Assembly (NCBI GenBank): GCA_933228675.1
Contig: OW121743.1
Coordinates: 16,134,884 to 16,198,883, forward strand
Reading direction: 5' to 3'
Origin: Stomorhina lunata
Taxonomy: Eukaryota > Arthropoda > Insecta > Diptera > Rhiniidae
DNA: 64,000 bases
In this document: piece after piece, positions 36,185 through 46,959 of the stretch
Position numbering within the stretch: the first letter of the stretch is position 1
Layout: each line of letters opens with the position of its first letter
Position numbers and translations under genes: made by a program
Notes under the pieces: generated by a model
Databases searched by the model: none
Told to the model about the DNA's origin: nothing
Seen by the model: only the letters and a program-made list of their open reading frames with translations

Positions 36185-36788
36185 TGTATTTTAGAATCAC
36201 TTTTTTCACAAAATTTTTGTTAATACAAAAAGATTTTTTAATTTTCCTAAAATTAAACAAAAATTTTGGTTTTTAATATTTTTTTCCAAATAAAAAATTT
36301 TCTTAATAAACAAAATTTTTCAAAAAACGCGTGTTTTTCTACTTTAAACCAAACGAAACGAAAAAAAAATACAAAAAAGAAAAATTTTAAATTTTAGTCT
36401 TTAACCTACAACCACAGCCACTGAATTAAAACTTTTAAATGAAACAAGCAAAAAAAAATTTTGTTCAAAACGTAAAATTTTTTTGAGACTATTTTTGTTT
36501 TTGTTCTTTTCTCCTCTTCCTCTTTTTCTACCTCCTCTTTACTCTTAAGAACTCAAGAAAAAAAGGGATTTTTTGTTTGTACTCTTTAAGATAATCTACT
36601 AAAATTTATTTAACACTCACACCAACAACACACTAATAAATGTATACACTTTTCAGTTCACGAGTCCGTTGGTCCGTAGAACACTTCAAGTGTAAGTCCA
36701 AGAATTAAAATTTGAAATGGAGAGGACTTCTAAACTTTTTGAATGTTAAAAAAGAAGCAAACGCCGCCGTTGAGCTCCACAAGCTGAC
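36185..36788 (-). promoter_or_regulatory. Candidate core promoter and 5'UTR
   Basis: On the minus strand TCAGTC at 36790-36785 matches the arthropod initiator, putting +1 at about 36788. At +28 to +32 GTTTG matches four of five positions of the downstream promoter element. The first ~60 nt (AGCTCAACGGCGGCGTTTGC) are unusually GC-rich for the window. No TATA box is seen, which fits an Inr/DPE promoter. The leader of ~600 nt contains A- and T-runs and reaches the ATG at 36184. This is motif matching only. Confidence 0.4.
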
Positions 36789-36926
36789 TGAAATGTTAAG
36801 CTAAAGGAACTTTAGCAAGTACCCCCAAAATACGAAATACAAAATCAAAAGCAAAAAAAAAAAAAAAAAAAATACAACAACTAAATACAAACAGAAATGA
36901 CAAAAACAAAATAACAACAATAACAA

Positions 36927-36985
36927 CTAAGAAAGTATTACAATCGGTCAAGTTCGACTATATAAGATTCCTACATCGTCAATTT
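36927..36985 (+). mobile_element. DINE-like 5' terminal motif at the start of the 31-bp array
   Basis: CTAAGAAAGTATTACAATCGGTCAAGTTCGACTATATAAGATTCC is a diverged version of the 5' end of the element at 20661 (AAGTAAGACAAAGCTATAGTC, GGTCAAGCCCGACCATACGA). The 31-bp satellite begins ~20 bp later. Confidence 0.55.
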
Positions 36986-39275
36986 TTAGAACCATCATAA
37001 CAATGTCTTATCTTTCTATAGGCAAATTTTCTACAGAAATGTCTTTCCATAATCAACTTTTCTATAAAAATGTCTTCCCATAGTCAAATTTTCTACATAA
37101 ATGTTTTCCAATAGTCGAATTTTCTACAGAAATGTCTTCTCATAGCCAAATTTCTAAAGAAATGTCTTTCCATAGTCAAATTTTCTATAGAAATGTCTTT
37201 CGATAGACAACTTTTCTACAGAAATGTCTTCCCATAGTCAAATTTTCTGTAGAAATGTCTTCCCATAGTCAAATTTCTATAGAAATGTCTTTCCATAGTC
37301 AAATTTTCTATAGAAGTGTCTTTCGATAGTCAACTTTTCTACAGAAATGTCTTCCTATTTGCAACTTTTCTATAAAAATGTCTTCCTATTTGCAACTTTT
37401 CTATAGAAATATCTTCCTATTGTCAACTTTTCTATAGAAATGTCTTCCATAGTTAACTTTTCTATAGAAAAGTCTTCCCATAGTCAACATTTCTATCGAA
37501 ATGTCTTACCATAGTCAAATTTTCTGTAGAAATGTTTTCCGTAGTCAACTTTTTTTATAGAAATGTCTTCCTATTTGCAACTTTTCTATAGAAATGTCTT
37601 CCTATCGTCAAATTTTCTATAGAAATGTCTTTCGATAGACAACTTTTCTACAGAAATGTCTTCCCATAGTCAAATTTTCTGTAGAAATGTCTTCTCATAG
37701 TCAAATTTCTATAGAAATGTCTTTCCATAGTCAAATTTTCTATAGAAATGTCTTTCGATAGACAACTTTTCTACAGAAATGTCTTCCCATAGTCAAATTT
37801 TCTGTAGAAATGTCTTCCCATAGTCAAATTTCTATAGAAATGTCTTTCCATAGTCAAATTTTCTATAGAAGTGTCTTTCGATAGTCAACTTTTCTACAGA
37901 AATGTCTTCCTATTTGCAACTTTTCTATAAAAATGTCTTCCTATTTGCAACTTTTCTATAGAAATATCTTCCTATTGTCAACTTTTCTATAGAAATGTCT
38001 TCCATAGTTAACTTTTCTATAGAAAAGTCTTCCCATAGTCAACATTTCTATCGAAATGTCTTACCATAGTCAAATTTTCTGTAGAAATGTTTTCCGTAGT
38101 CAACTTTTTTTTATAGAAATGTCTTCCTATTGCAACTTTTCTATAGAAATGTCTTCCTATCGTCAAATTTTCTATAGAAATGTCTTCCCATAGTCAAATT
38201 TTCTGTAGAAATGTCTTCCCATAGTCAAATTTCTATAGAAATGTCTTTCCATAGTCAAATTTTCTATAGAAGTGTCTTTCGATAGTCAACTTTTCTACAG
38301 AAATGTCTTCCTATTTGCAACTTTTCTATAAAAATGTCTTCCTATTTGCAACTTTTCTATAGAAATATCTTCCTATTGTCAACTTTTCTGTAGAAATGTC
38401 TTCCATAGTTAACTTTTCTATAGAAAAGTCTTCCCATAGTCAACATTTCTATCGAAATGTCTTCCTATAGTCAAATTTTCTGTAGAAATGTTTTCCGTAG
38501 TCAACTTTTTTTTATAGAAATGTCTTCCTATTTGCAACTTTTCGATAGAAATGTCTTCCTATCGTCAAATTTTCTATAGAAATGTCTTTCGATAGACAAC
38601 TTTTCTACAGAAATGTCTTCCCATAGTCAAATTTTCTGTAGAAATGTCTTCCCATAGTCAAATTTCTATAGAAATGTCTTTCCATAGTCAAATTTTCTAT
38701 AGAAGTGTCTTTCGATAGTCAACTTTTCTACAGAAATGTCTTCCTATTTGCAACTTTTCTATAAAAATGTCTTCCTATTTGCAACTTTTCTATAGAAATG
38801 TCTTCCATAGTTAACTTTTCTATAGAAAAGTCTTCCCATAGTCAACATTTCTATCGAAATGTCTTCCCATAGTCAAATTATCTGTAGAAATGTTTTCCGT
38901 AGTCAACTTTTTTTTATAGAAATGTCTTCCTATTTGCAACTTTTCTATAGAAATGTCTTCCTATCGTCAAATTTTCTATAGAAATGTCTTCCTATTGTCA
39001 AATTTTCTATAGAAATGTCTTCCCATAGTCAACTTTTCTATAAAAATGTCTTTCCATAGTCAACTTTTCTATAGAAATGTCTTCCCATAGTCAACTTTTC
39101 TATAGAAATGTCTTCCCATAGTCAACTTTTTTATAGAAATTTCTTCCCATAGTAAAATTTTCTATTGAAATGTCTTCCTATAGTCAAATTTTCGATAGAA
39201 ATGTCTTTCTATCAGCAACTTTTCTATAGAAAGATCTTATTATAGTCAAATTTTCTATAGAAGTATCTTCCCATA
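36985..39275 (+). repeat. 31-bp satellite with higher-order repeats
   Basis: About 74 units of TTTTCTATAGAAATGTCTTC plus CCATAGTCAAC (31 bp). Variant units (CCTATTTGCAAC, CCATAGTTAAC, CCGTAGTCAAC, CTATCGAAATG) recur in fixed order. The block starting GTCTTTCGATAGTCAACTT appears at about 37317, 37877, 38277 and 38708, giving higher-order periods of 560, 400 and 431 bp. Each unit contains the palindromic TTTCTATAGAAA. It lies just upstream of the candidate promoter at 36788. Units abut without spacers, so it is not a CRISPR array. Confidence 0.95.
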
Positions 39276-39850
39276 GTCAAAGGGATGTAAATGGGATGCA
39301 GTTGTTGCCTGAGTTTCCTGTTAACAGGTAATAACTGTATTCAATTCGTACTCGCACCTCCTCGTGGTACATTGTTTTCATGCTCTTCGATCTTGCACGC
39401 ATATTCTCCAATTTCGTAGGCCAAGCTTTGAAAGACTTTCCTTTACTAAGTCATTTCATCAAAGTTTCGGACGTCCTCTTCCAACATAAGATGGGCCGTT
39501 TTTATTCTTAGTTTAACTTTTTCATAGTAATTGTTTTTTTCAGGAGTGGGTTACTAGCACGACCTCCTAACCCATATTTTTATAGTTCTTATGGGAGAAC
39601 TCGAGGCACATGTTAACTCACTACATTAACGGGTGTTAACGTAGTTCCCTGAGTGATACCACGAGGAGATGGTTGTCTACAGTTGAAATGAAGAATAACC
39701 AAGATAAGCCTGGGCTTATCAAATTAAGACCAATCAGAACCGTTGCTTGGTATCCATCATACCCTACATCAACCTTAATTTTACTATAGCTCCCACATGA
39801 ACAACTTATGGATACACCAAAACTACTTGAAACTATAAGGGGTTTCTGTC
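39276..39850. other. Unique DNA with a segment repeated at 48.1 kb
   Basis: About 39375-39490 (GCTCTTCGATCTTGCACGCA, CTCCAATTTCGTAG, CAAGCTTTGAAAGA) is repeated in diverged form at about 48086-48205, same orientation. In both places a DD41D transposase fragment lies to the right, so it may belong to the same element. CTCCTCGTGGTA at ~39358 and TACCACGAGGAG at ~39656 form a spaced inverted repeat. No gene is called. Confidence 0.5.
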
Positions 39851-40212
39851 AGTCTATCCGTTAGTTGAAAGTACAAAAAAGGTGGAGCAACAAATGTTGG
39901 TTTTTAAGTGCTCAAGAGTTAAAGGTTTATTTGCATAAACACGACATAAACAAAAAAATCTAATGGTGTCAAATCGCATGATCTTGGTGACCAGTTGATA
40001 TCGCCACGACGAGAAATTACGCGGCCAGGAAATGTCTTTTGCAATAAAGCCATATTCGTTCGAGTTGTGTGGCATGTGGCACCGTCTTGTTGAAAGGACA
40101 AATTCTTCAAGTCGTATTCTTCATTTAAATCACCCGGACTGGACATGATAATATCAGGTTTCAGACCTATAATCCTATCTTCCATTGAATAAATTGGATA
40201 ATTGATAAGCAC
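39850..40212 (-). pseudogene. DD41D-type mariner-like transposase remnant C
   Basis: Read on the minus strand, 40212-39919 encodes LSFQQDGATCHTTRTNMALL, then FPGRVISRRGDINW and DLTPLDFF. The Asp of QQDGA and the Asp of PLDFF have 41 residues between them, the spacing of the DD41D group (rosa-type) of Tc1/mariner transposases. After a frameshift near 39940 the C-terminal part continues as VYANKPLTLEHLKTNI (to ~39880). The first catalytic Asp and the N-terminal DNA-binding part are not recognised here. Inactive fragment; the family has ~340 residues. Confidence 0.85.
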
Positions 40213-41600
40213 TTTAGGGAAAATATTAACCTGCTTGTCATGATTTGGTGTGATTCATGGATGATTCACTTATGGTATGCCGTTTCTAAAAATAAAAGAA
40301 ACATTTTTATAATCTACTAAAAAGTAGACGATACTATTAGAAGGAAGAGACCTATTTTGCCATCTTACTCGAAGTGGTGTTCTATTTCTCTAACCATGAA
40401 ACCTAGAACTTAACGATATTCTGGTATCCCTCGAGAAGATTGCAATTATGTCTATGAATTCTTAACTCTTGACATCAATATCAGAGGACTACCTTACAAA
40501 TTTGTATGTTGGCATGTCTCTAGCCCTTTGTAACATCTTATTGTGAGAGGGAGCATGAAAATGATATGTGTCCCCGCTACTACTGTTAAAAGCGAGACCC
40601 GATGTTGTCTTATTTGTGTAAGTCATGACAGAACATTATCTGATTAAAAGGCATGCGGATAGGCTAAAGGTTCCGCAGACTTTTTTGGAGCCTAATCGAA
40701 CTAGCTTATATAGATTGGCCAACTTAAGAGCTCTTACTACAGAAGAAATTGAGTAAAAGTAGGGACCGATTGTTTTTATCTACTATTTAAGTTAGTTATA
40801 TTGTCGGCTTTTATCAAGGAACATTTATTTTTAAGGGTTTTAGGGTCAATCATTCCCCCTTTAATTTTATTTTTTAACTATGTATAAGAGGTGTTGAAAA
40901 ATGATGACCTCGCATTTGAATTTTCTTTTGGGAATAAGTAGAAGTCATTGGACCCCAAATAGACACTACGGCACATGAGTCACTAAATTAACGTTTTATG
41001 AGCTAAAAAAATCACTTACGGTACAAATGAGAAACACCCATTTTGTTCTCGAAAAAAAAAAAACGGAGACTATTTGCATTGAAGCGCTTCTATTTCTAAT
41101 GGTTTTCGTTGTGTTCTATAGATTTTACGGGCTCTACCCATAGATCCACTATTTGTCAACTGCATTTTTCGAACATTCCTAATAAAGAATTTACACTTTT
41201 TTGAGCGATTGTCAAATAATGTGAAATCCAACTCGAAAATATTATTTTTATAGATTTTTATCTCATGATAACTTGCATGACGATCTTGCTGTATTAGTTC
41301 ACGTACATGTTATATCTTTTTGACCAACTTTAAGAAACTCACCCTTTAGCGAAATTAGATTTAAATTAATTGTTTTAATTTTTATAAGAAAAAATTTGTT
41401 CTAAAAATTATCCCCCTAATTCACAAACCACTAATAATGTTATCAGTACCTGGTAGACCGAGCCTTGCTCGGAGCTTTATGATAAGCGTTTTGAGGAAAA
41501 TTTTCAAGTTTTTATATATTTTATATTATAAAGTGCTAAAATAAATTTAGAGGAAAGACATTGTAGAAATATTCAGTTAATTTTGAATTATTTGATTTAT
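40213..41600. other. Mostly unique DNA, no intact gene
   Basis: Apart from a possible retrotransposon scrap at 40625-40756, no repeat array or protein-like frame is visible. Base composition is slightly less AT-rich than the satellites. Confidence 0.4.
40625..40756 (+). pseudogene. Possible non-LTR RNase H C-terminal scrap
   Basis: A 43-codon frame begins MTEHYLIKRHADRLKVPQ. The pattern T-x-H-x-L-I-x-R-H-A-x-R-L-x-V-P resembles the sequence just after the RNase H domain in jockey/R1-like insect retrotransposons (typically TGHCLIGRHAxRLGVP followed by a Cys-rich motif). The Cys-rich motif that should follow is absent. This is a short match made by eye. Confidence 0.3.
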
Positions 41601-41639
41601 TTTGTCCGACCAACACATAGTTTGCATAGTTTACAGTTT

Positions 41640-42260
41640 AACTCATTTTGAATAATTTTGGAAATTATTCATATCAACAGAAACCTCTGTCGACTCATGC
41701 GCAACAACTTTGCTAAAGATTATAGTCTGATCAAATGCACAGTTTACGATTTAATTCATTTTGAGTAGTTTTCTGTGGCGCCAACTGTCGGACTTTGCTT
41801 ATTCCAATTCATAAACCTTCTTCGGCTTATCCGTAACAACTTTGCTGAAGATTATAGCATGATTAAATGTACAGCATGCGATTAAATTGACTTTGAGTAA
41901 ATTTCAGTAGCGCCACCTGTCGAAATTTCTTCATACCAACTAAGAAACCTTCGTCGGCTCATGTGCAACAACTTTGCAAAAGATTGTAGCATGATTAAAT
42001 GTACAGATTACGATTAAATTGACTTTGAGTAAGTTTCTGTAGCGCCACCTGTCGGAAATTATTCATACCAACTAAAAAGCCTTCGTCGGCTCCGCGCTAC
42101 AACTTTGCTAAAGATCATAGCATGATCAAATGTACAGTTTACGATTTAATTAATTTTTAGTAATTTTCAGTGGCGCCATCTGTCGGAAATTAGTCTTATC
42201 AACTTTAAAACCTTCGCCGGCTTATCCGCAACATCTTCGCTAAAGAGCATAACACAATCA
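41640..42260 (+). repeat. ~132-bp tandem repeat, four to five units
   Basis: CGCCACCTGTCGG-type words at about 41778, 41911, 42043 and 42173 (130-133 bp apart) are each followed by CCTTCGTCGGCTC, CAACAACTTTGCTAAAGATT, AGCATGATCAAATGTACAG and ACGATTTAATT. The first unit starts near 41640 without a full marker. Non-coding. Confidence 0.88.
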
Positions 42261-42339
42261 AATTCACAGTTTACTATTCTATAAAGAACATACATACAGA
42301 CAAACATTCATTTGTTTAAGATAATACTAATTTTTCCCC

Positions 42340-42910
42340 CTTTTTATTCCCTAATTTCTAAAAGTTCCATATGTATATTTGGTACTTTTTTGGTGCCAAT
42401 TGAATTCGGTACATTTTTTTAAAACGCATTTAACATAATGTATAATGTTCCTATTCATATTACTTTGGAGATGTTAAGTTATCATTTTATCCCTTTTTTA
42501 CCCATTTTGGCTCCAAAATCAAAAAAGTACCAAATACGTGTTTCATGTTTTTTTTACATCTATTGATTGCAGTACCAAGTTTCTTTCTATATTCTTTAGT
42601 TTAAAATATAAGAGTGGGTTAAAAAGGTGCCAAAAAAACTATTTTCACCCTTTTTTACCCCCTATCGGACATAGTTTCAAAAAAGTACCAAACACCTGTA
42701 TTTTCAAAGCTGTTTAAAACGTAATTTTAATTTTGTTTCTATACCTATTACTTTAGGAGACATAGCGTTTTCGATTTTTTCCCCTTTTTACCCGTTTTTA
42801 CCCTCTTAGAGGTAAAAGTTCCAAAAGTCCCTTCTTCTTCGATCTATACATCAAAAAAGATACCCACTGTCCAAATTTTATCAAAATCGTTAGAGCCGTT
42901 TTCGAGATAG
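42340..42910 (+). repeat. Degenerate ~147-bp repeat rich in TTTTTACCC
   Basis: CCCTTTTTACCC and AAAAAAGTACCAAA-type words recur near 42381, 42527, 42686 and 42822, 136-159 bp apart, with strong divergence. The last unit leads into ATCAAAATCGTTAGAGCCG and TTTTCGAGATAG, which directly precede the TA run. Confidence 0.65.
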
Positions 42911-42911
42911 C

Positions 42912-42916
<5 letters not shown>

Positions 42917-42980
<64 letters not shown>
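42917..42980. repeat. (TA)n microsatellite, 32 units
   Basis: Uninterrupted TA dinucleotides. The minus-strand frame at 42798-42983 reads as alternating Tyr/Ile here and is an artefact. Confidence 0.98.
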
Positions 42981-42984
<4 letters not shown>

Positions 42985-43104
42985 TATTGCTCGTTTAAGA
43001 ATATAAGATATGGTAGACATTTTTTATGGAAAATTTAAATTCTAAGCTTTATTTTCCATTAATGAATAAGGGGTATAAATTGAAATAAATTAAAGTGCTT
43101 ATAG

Positions 43105-43390
43105 GAATCTAAGGCCAAAATATCAATTTCGGGAAGTCAGACGTTTGGGAGATAGATACCAACAATAATGGACCGATTGTAGTCATATTCAATAGTTCCA
43201 CCATAAAAAATGTCTTGCAAATTTTATAAATTGTCATAAAAATCTGTTTTTCGATTAAAAGATGTGGGGGTCCATAAACTGTGAAATTTCGGAAGTTCCT
43301 TTTGTAAGACCCTTTACATAGAACCAATGTATGTACAAAGAATATCTTCCCAACTATGTATGGTGGGTGATGTAGGGTGCAAAATGAATT
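43105..43390 (+). mobile_element. DINE-like 3' fragment
   Basis: ATATCAATTTCGGGAAGT, TGGGAGATAGATACCAACAA and TAATGGACCGATT match the core unit of the element at 20661 (ATATCAATTCCGGGAAGTGG, AATGGACCGATTTTGACG). The right end, CTATGTATGGTGGGTGATGTAGGGTGCAA, corresponds to the 3' hairpin CCTATGGTGGTGAAGGGTGTAA. The minus-strand frame at 43109-43495 lies across this fragment and is not a gene. Confidence 0.7.
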
Positions 43391-43399
43391 AAAAAGAAA

Positions 43400-44135
43400 A
43401 ATACTTTGCTCCCAACAAATTTTAACACCCAATTCTTTTAACTGAAAAAAAAAGCAAAAACAATACCACAAAAACAGTAAAATAATCTCAAACAAAAAAA
43501 TTAAAAAAAAAAAACAATACTCATCACAAATCTGTAAGAAAAAAAATTATCGTAAAATCCCCCTACTTTTGGCACACGTTTTTATTAACCAAAATTCATT
43601 ATTTAACTAGTTATTAACTCTCTTATTTTATATCTCCATCTAGGCTACACTCTTAAATTTTATATAATTATGTTATTATATTATTGAAAATTTCCCTTAA
43701 TAAAGAACACACTCATTTTCCTAACATTGATAGACACAAAACAGGTAGAGAGGGGTAGAAAACGGAAAGCACGCGCAGCTGTTTTTATTAAAATTGAAGA
43801 TTACCATATCAATTAAGTGATTCATATGAAAAAACTGTCAGGTGGCAGCTCTCTCTATCAAAAGTGCTGTCCAATTGTTCTGTTACAGCACAAAATAATG
43901 CCAAGTTTATGTTAGTTAAGGGGAACTGTTAAATTCAAATGTTATTTTTGTATTGTAAAAGAAGTATTGCCTGTTTTAAGGCGTAAGTATTAGGGAAATT
44001 CAATACATGAATAAAAGTTTCAAATAAAAAATTTTTTGGGGAAATTTTTACTTTTATTGACAAATAACAATATTTATTGAAATTATAAAATTAAAGGAGA
44101 TAGAATTCAAGAAAAATAAACATATTCTGAGTAGA
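43400..44135. other. AT-rich DNA, no gene seen
   Basis: Poly-A/T-rich sequence with one mildly GC-richer stretch (AAAGCACGCGCAGCTG near 43768). No repeat or domain is recognised. Confidence 0.4.
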
Positions 44136-44144
44136 TTCTTCTTC

Positions 44145-44811
44145 TGTTATCCTTGACTCCCAGTGGAGCATAGAGCCTCAACCATCCTTTTATATCGGAC
44201 TCTATTGCGAGATGTTAGGCATACATCATTCCATGAATAGTTTGCTGCTTGTAACTCCGCATCAATTGATCTTCTCCACGTTCTAGCAGGTGCACCAACA
44301 CGACGGCCGCTTCCTTGTGGATTCCAACGAAGCGCTTGTCGAGCAATGTTGGTATTTGGCCTTCGAAGTGTGTGGCCTATCCATCGCCATTTCCGTTGAC
44401 ATACCTCTGTGGAAGCAGGGATTTGGTTTGTTGCATTAAGTAGATCTTCATTTCTTATGCGATTCGGCCACCATATATTAAGAATTTGTTTGTAAAGGTT
44501 TGGAGTCGTTTATCGATGGCATTTGTGCGTTTCCATGTTTCGCAGCCGTAATACAGGATGGACTTGACATTCGAGTTATATATTCGTAACTTAGTTGTTG
44601 TTGATATTTGCCGAGATTTCCAAATTGCTCGAAGAATGCCGAATGCAGATTTTGCCTTATTAATACGCGATTTAATATCCTCGTCTGCACCACCTTTTGT
44701 AGTTACTAAACTTCCCAGGTAATTGAAGGTATCTACACGCCCAATAACCTCGTTATTCACATTGATGTGTGTCAACGGGTTTGCGCCATAGCCTCCAGGC
44801 ATAATCTTGGT
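44145..44811 (-). pseudogene. LINE copy 2: C-terminal domain, second frameshift
   Basis: Downstream of the 16-nt deletion the frame resumes at MPGGYGANP and continues through FNYLGSLVTTKGGADEDI, KSAFGILRAIWKSRQIS and YYGCETWKRTNA. About 13 nt are then missing near 44480-44487 relative to copy 1 (CLRQIL region), and the frame ends at 44455. The remaining nucleotides to ~44145 still align with copy 1 (KWRWIGHTLRR, ARTWRRSIDAEL) in another frame. Confidence 0.9.
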
Positions 44812-45146
44812 CTTGGATCAGCTATACGAGATTCAGCAGTAATAGCGTTAGTATTCTCTTGAAGGTGGCCAGAGCTTTGGCTTAGAAGACATATGTCATC
44901 GGCATATTCCAAGTCCTCAAGTTGTTTAAAGGGTGTCCATTGGATACCGTGTCTACCATTTAGAGCCGTACGCATTATGTTGTCGATGACGAGGATAAAA
45001 AGTATAGGTGATAATATGCATCCTTGTCTTACTCCAGTAGTAACATCGAACGGATCTGATAGTTTACCCTTGTGTAGGACTCGACTTTTAAAATCAACGT
45101 ACATTGCCCGGATTAAGTTGAGAATTTTCGTCGGCATGTTACGATT
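44772..45146 (-). pseudogene. LINE copy 2: RT motifs B and C
   Basis: In the same frame after the TAA: MPTKILNLIRAMYVDF, GVRQGCILSPILFILVID (motif B) and EYADDICLLSQ (motif C). The frame is lost near 44815, where about 16 nt present in copy 1 (34575-34600 region, LEINISKTK) are deleted. The remaining 15 or so codons to 44772 are read out of frame. Confidence 0.9.
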
Positions 45147-46258
45147 TTATAAAATTCTCCATAGATAGCTTCTATTGACCCTGTCGAAGGCCTTCATAAA
45201 GTCGATAAATGCTAGGTAAATAGGAGTGCGGAATTCATTACATTGCTCTAATGCTATTCTTACTGTGTTGATTAGATCAACACAAGAACGGTTTTCTCTA
45301 AACCCAAACTGATTTTCGCGGAGTGTAGAGGAAACTGCGTCGGATATTCTGTTCAAAATTACACGACTTAGTATTTTGCTAGGTATTGGGAGAAGTGTTA
45401 TACCCCTGTAGTTATTGCAGTCTTTAGGGTCACCCTTTTTTGGTATTTTGACTAGTATACCTTCATTCCAAGAGGTTGGCAGAGCTTCTTCTTCCCATAT
45501 TTTACGCACAAATGGGTGCCACAATCTTGACGATCCTTCAACATCACATAAAAGCATCTCCGCTGAAATATTGTCATTGCCCGGGGCCTTGTTGCGTTTA
45601 AGGATTTTAATAGCGTTCTTCACTTCTTGTATTGTTGGCGGACTGTCGGAAATTCCTCTGAATATACTATCATGCTTGGTTTCATTATGCACTTCAGCCA
45701 GTGGTGTTAATCCAATAGGGTTGTTAAGTGTTGACTTGAAGTGCTCCATCCAGCGTATTAGTTGCTCATCCGCAGTTGAAAGGAGTGTGCCACTACAACT
45801 CAAGATAGGACTGTTACTATAAGTAGGTTTGCCACACAAAACCCTTGATATGTTATACAAGGTCTTCATATCGCCTTTGCTTGCAGCTGATTCAGCTTGG
45901 CTCGCTTGCTCGTCTATCCACATTCTCTTGTCCCTTCTTGCAGACTTCTTTATTTTATTGGATAGATCACGATATGTTGCTTTGAGGGCTCCATCATCTC
46001 CGTTTTTATTTAGCATTATATTTTTAAGGGATCTGTGTTGTTCTACCAAGTCCCATGTTGCCTGTGTTATCCAAATCTTTCTTTTGTGATCTTTAAATCC
46101 TAGGATTTGTTTACCAACTTCATTGTATGTTTGTGTGACACACCTGGAGATTTTATTAATACTGGCACCGTTGCTGTTTATTACATCTGGAAGCCGATTC
46201 CTTATGGAAGTAATAAAGGCATTCCGATGACTTTCGGATTGGTTTGAGAAGATAAACC
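45147..46258 (-). pseudogene. LINE copy 2: linker and N-terminal half of reverse transcriptase
   Basis: About 370 codons are open. The first ~180 residues are a linker with KIWITQATWDLVEQHRSLK and KKSARRDKRMW. Then come NKAPGNDNISAEML, SWNEGILVKIPKKGD, NYRGITLLPIPSKIL, QFGFRENRSCVDLI and motif A in AFIDFMKAFDRVNR. It ends at TAA (45149-45147), exactly where copy 1 has GAA two residues after WRIL-equivalent sequence, so a single G-to-T change stops the frame between RT motifs A and B. There is no genuine start codon because the 5' end is truncated. Confidence 0.92.
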
Positions 46259-46284
46259 AAAACAAAAAAAGAAAATCACGAATA

Positions 46285-46920
46285 TATGATATCCTTCACT
46301 ACTAAGGTTAAATATGGACCAATAATTTAACAAGTTTTCCTTAAGACTTAGAGACATACATACATAAATCTGTGTCTTTTTGCTAAAAGGGCCAATGTCA
46401 AAAAATAAGTTTTGAGAAAAATAGAAATGAAATTTTTATAAGATTTTGTTCCAAGTTTCGCTCATAAAATTTGGGTTAGAAATATATTATGATCTAATAG
46501 AAGGCATAGTGAAATCAGTTCTTTGAAAAAATGCAAAATTAAGAAAAAAATATGACATTGACCCTTGACATTGGGCTTTTTAGCACCAGCTACAAAAATA
46601 TTCTCGCATGTGCTATTTTTTTTTAATATCGAGATTTTTGCAGATTTATATCATTTTCGGCTGAGGACCTGATATAAGAGTTAGGGTCAATTGTGGATCG
46701 ATTTTTACCAAATTTCGGTTATAATAATTATAATAAAGTGCATTTATCTTTAGATTTATAAGCGTTTTTGTGTTTGTATGGGTATTTAAAAGACTTTTGA
46801 GAATAAGTCTTGTATAGAAGGTGTGGTCAAATATGGACCGATTCTTTTAAAATTAGGTACACTAATTTCGTTTACCATAAACAATGTTTATGCTGCATAT
46901 TATTAAAATACAATTAAATT
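46285..46920 (+). mobile_element. DINE-like 5' fragment
   Basis: ATATGATATCCTTCACTACTAAGG at 46290 matches the inner part of the DINE-like 5' end (GATACCCTTCACCACTAAGG). GAGTTAGGGTCAATTGTGGA at 46676 and GTGGTCAAATATGGACCGATT at 46822 match its core words. The terminal TATAGTCGGTCAAG piece is missing, lost at the junction with the LINE. Confidence 0.65.
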
Positions 46921-46959
46921 TGTGGCTGTAAAGGGCCAAAGACTCTATTTCTATTAAAA

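Larger units (their letters stand above)
44136..46258 (-). mobile_element. 5'-truncated non-LTR retrotransposon, copy 2
   Basis: The same family as the insertion at 33920, in the opposite orientation and ~750 bp longer at the 5' side. The 3' end (ATTCTTCTTCTGTTATCCTT on the plus strand, 44135-44154) matches copy 1. The 5' border lies in the linker between endonuclease and RT, so the endonuclease is missing. Unlike copy 1, I could not find a clear target duplication. It carries more disabling changes than copy 1 and is therefore probably older. Confidence 0.9.

Noticed and set aside
36985..39275. 31-bp repeats considered as a CRISPR array
   Set aside because: Units abut without unique spacers, no cas genes, and the genomic context is eukaryotic.
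42798..42983. Minus-strand Tyr/Ile repeat protein
   Set aside because: Pure translation of a (TA)n microsatellite.
43109..43495. 128-codon minus-strand frame as a gene
   Set aside because: Most of it lies in the DINE-like 3' fragment, and it shows no domain.
45415..46089. Plus-strand frames of 135 and 86 codons
   Set aside because: Antisense shadows of the reverse transcriptase reading frame of LINE copy 2.
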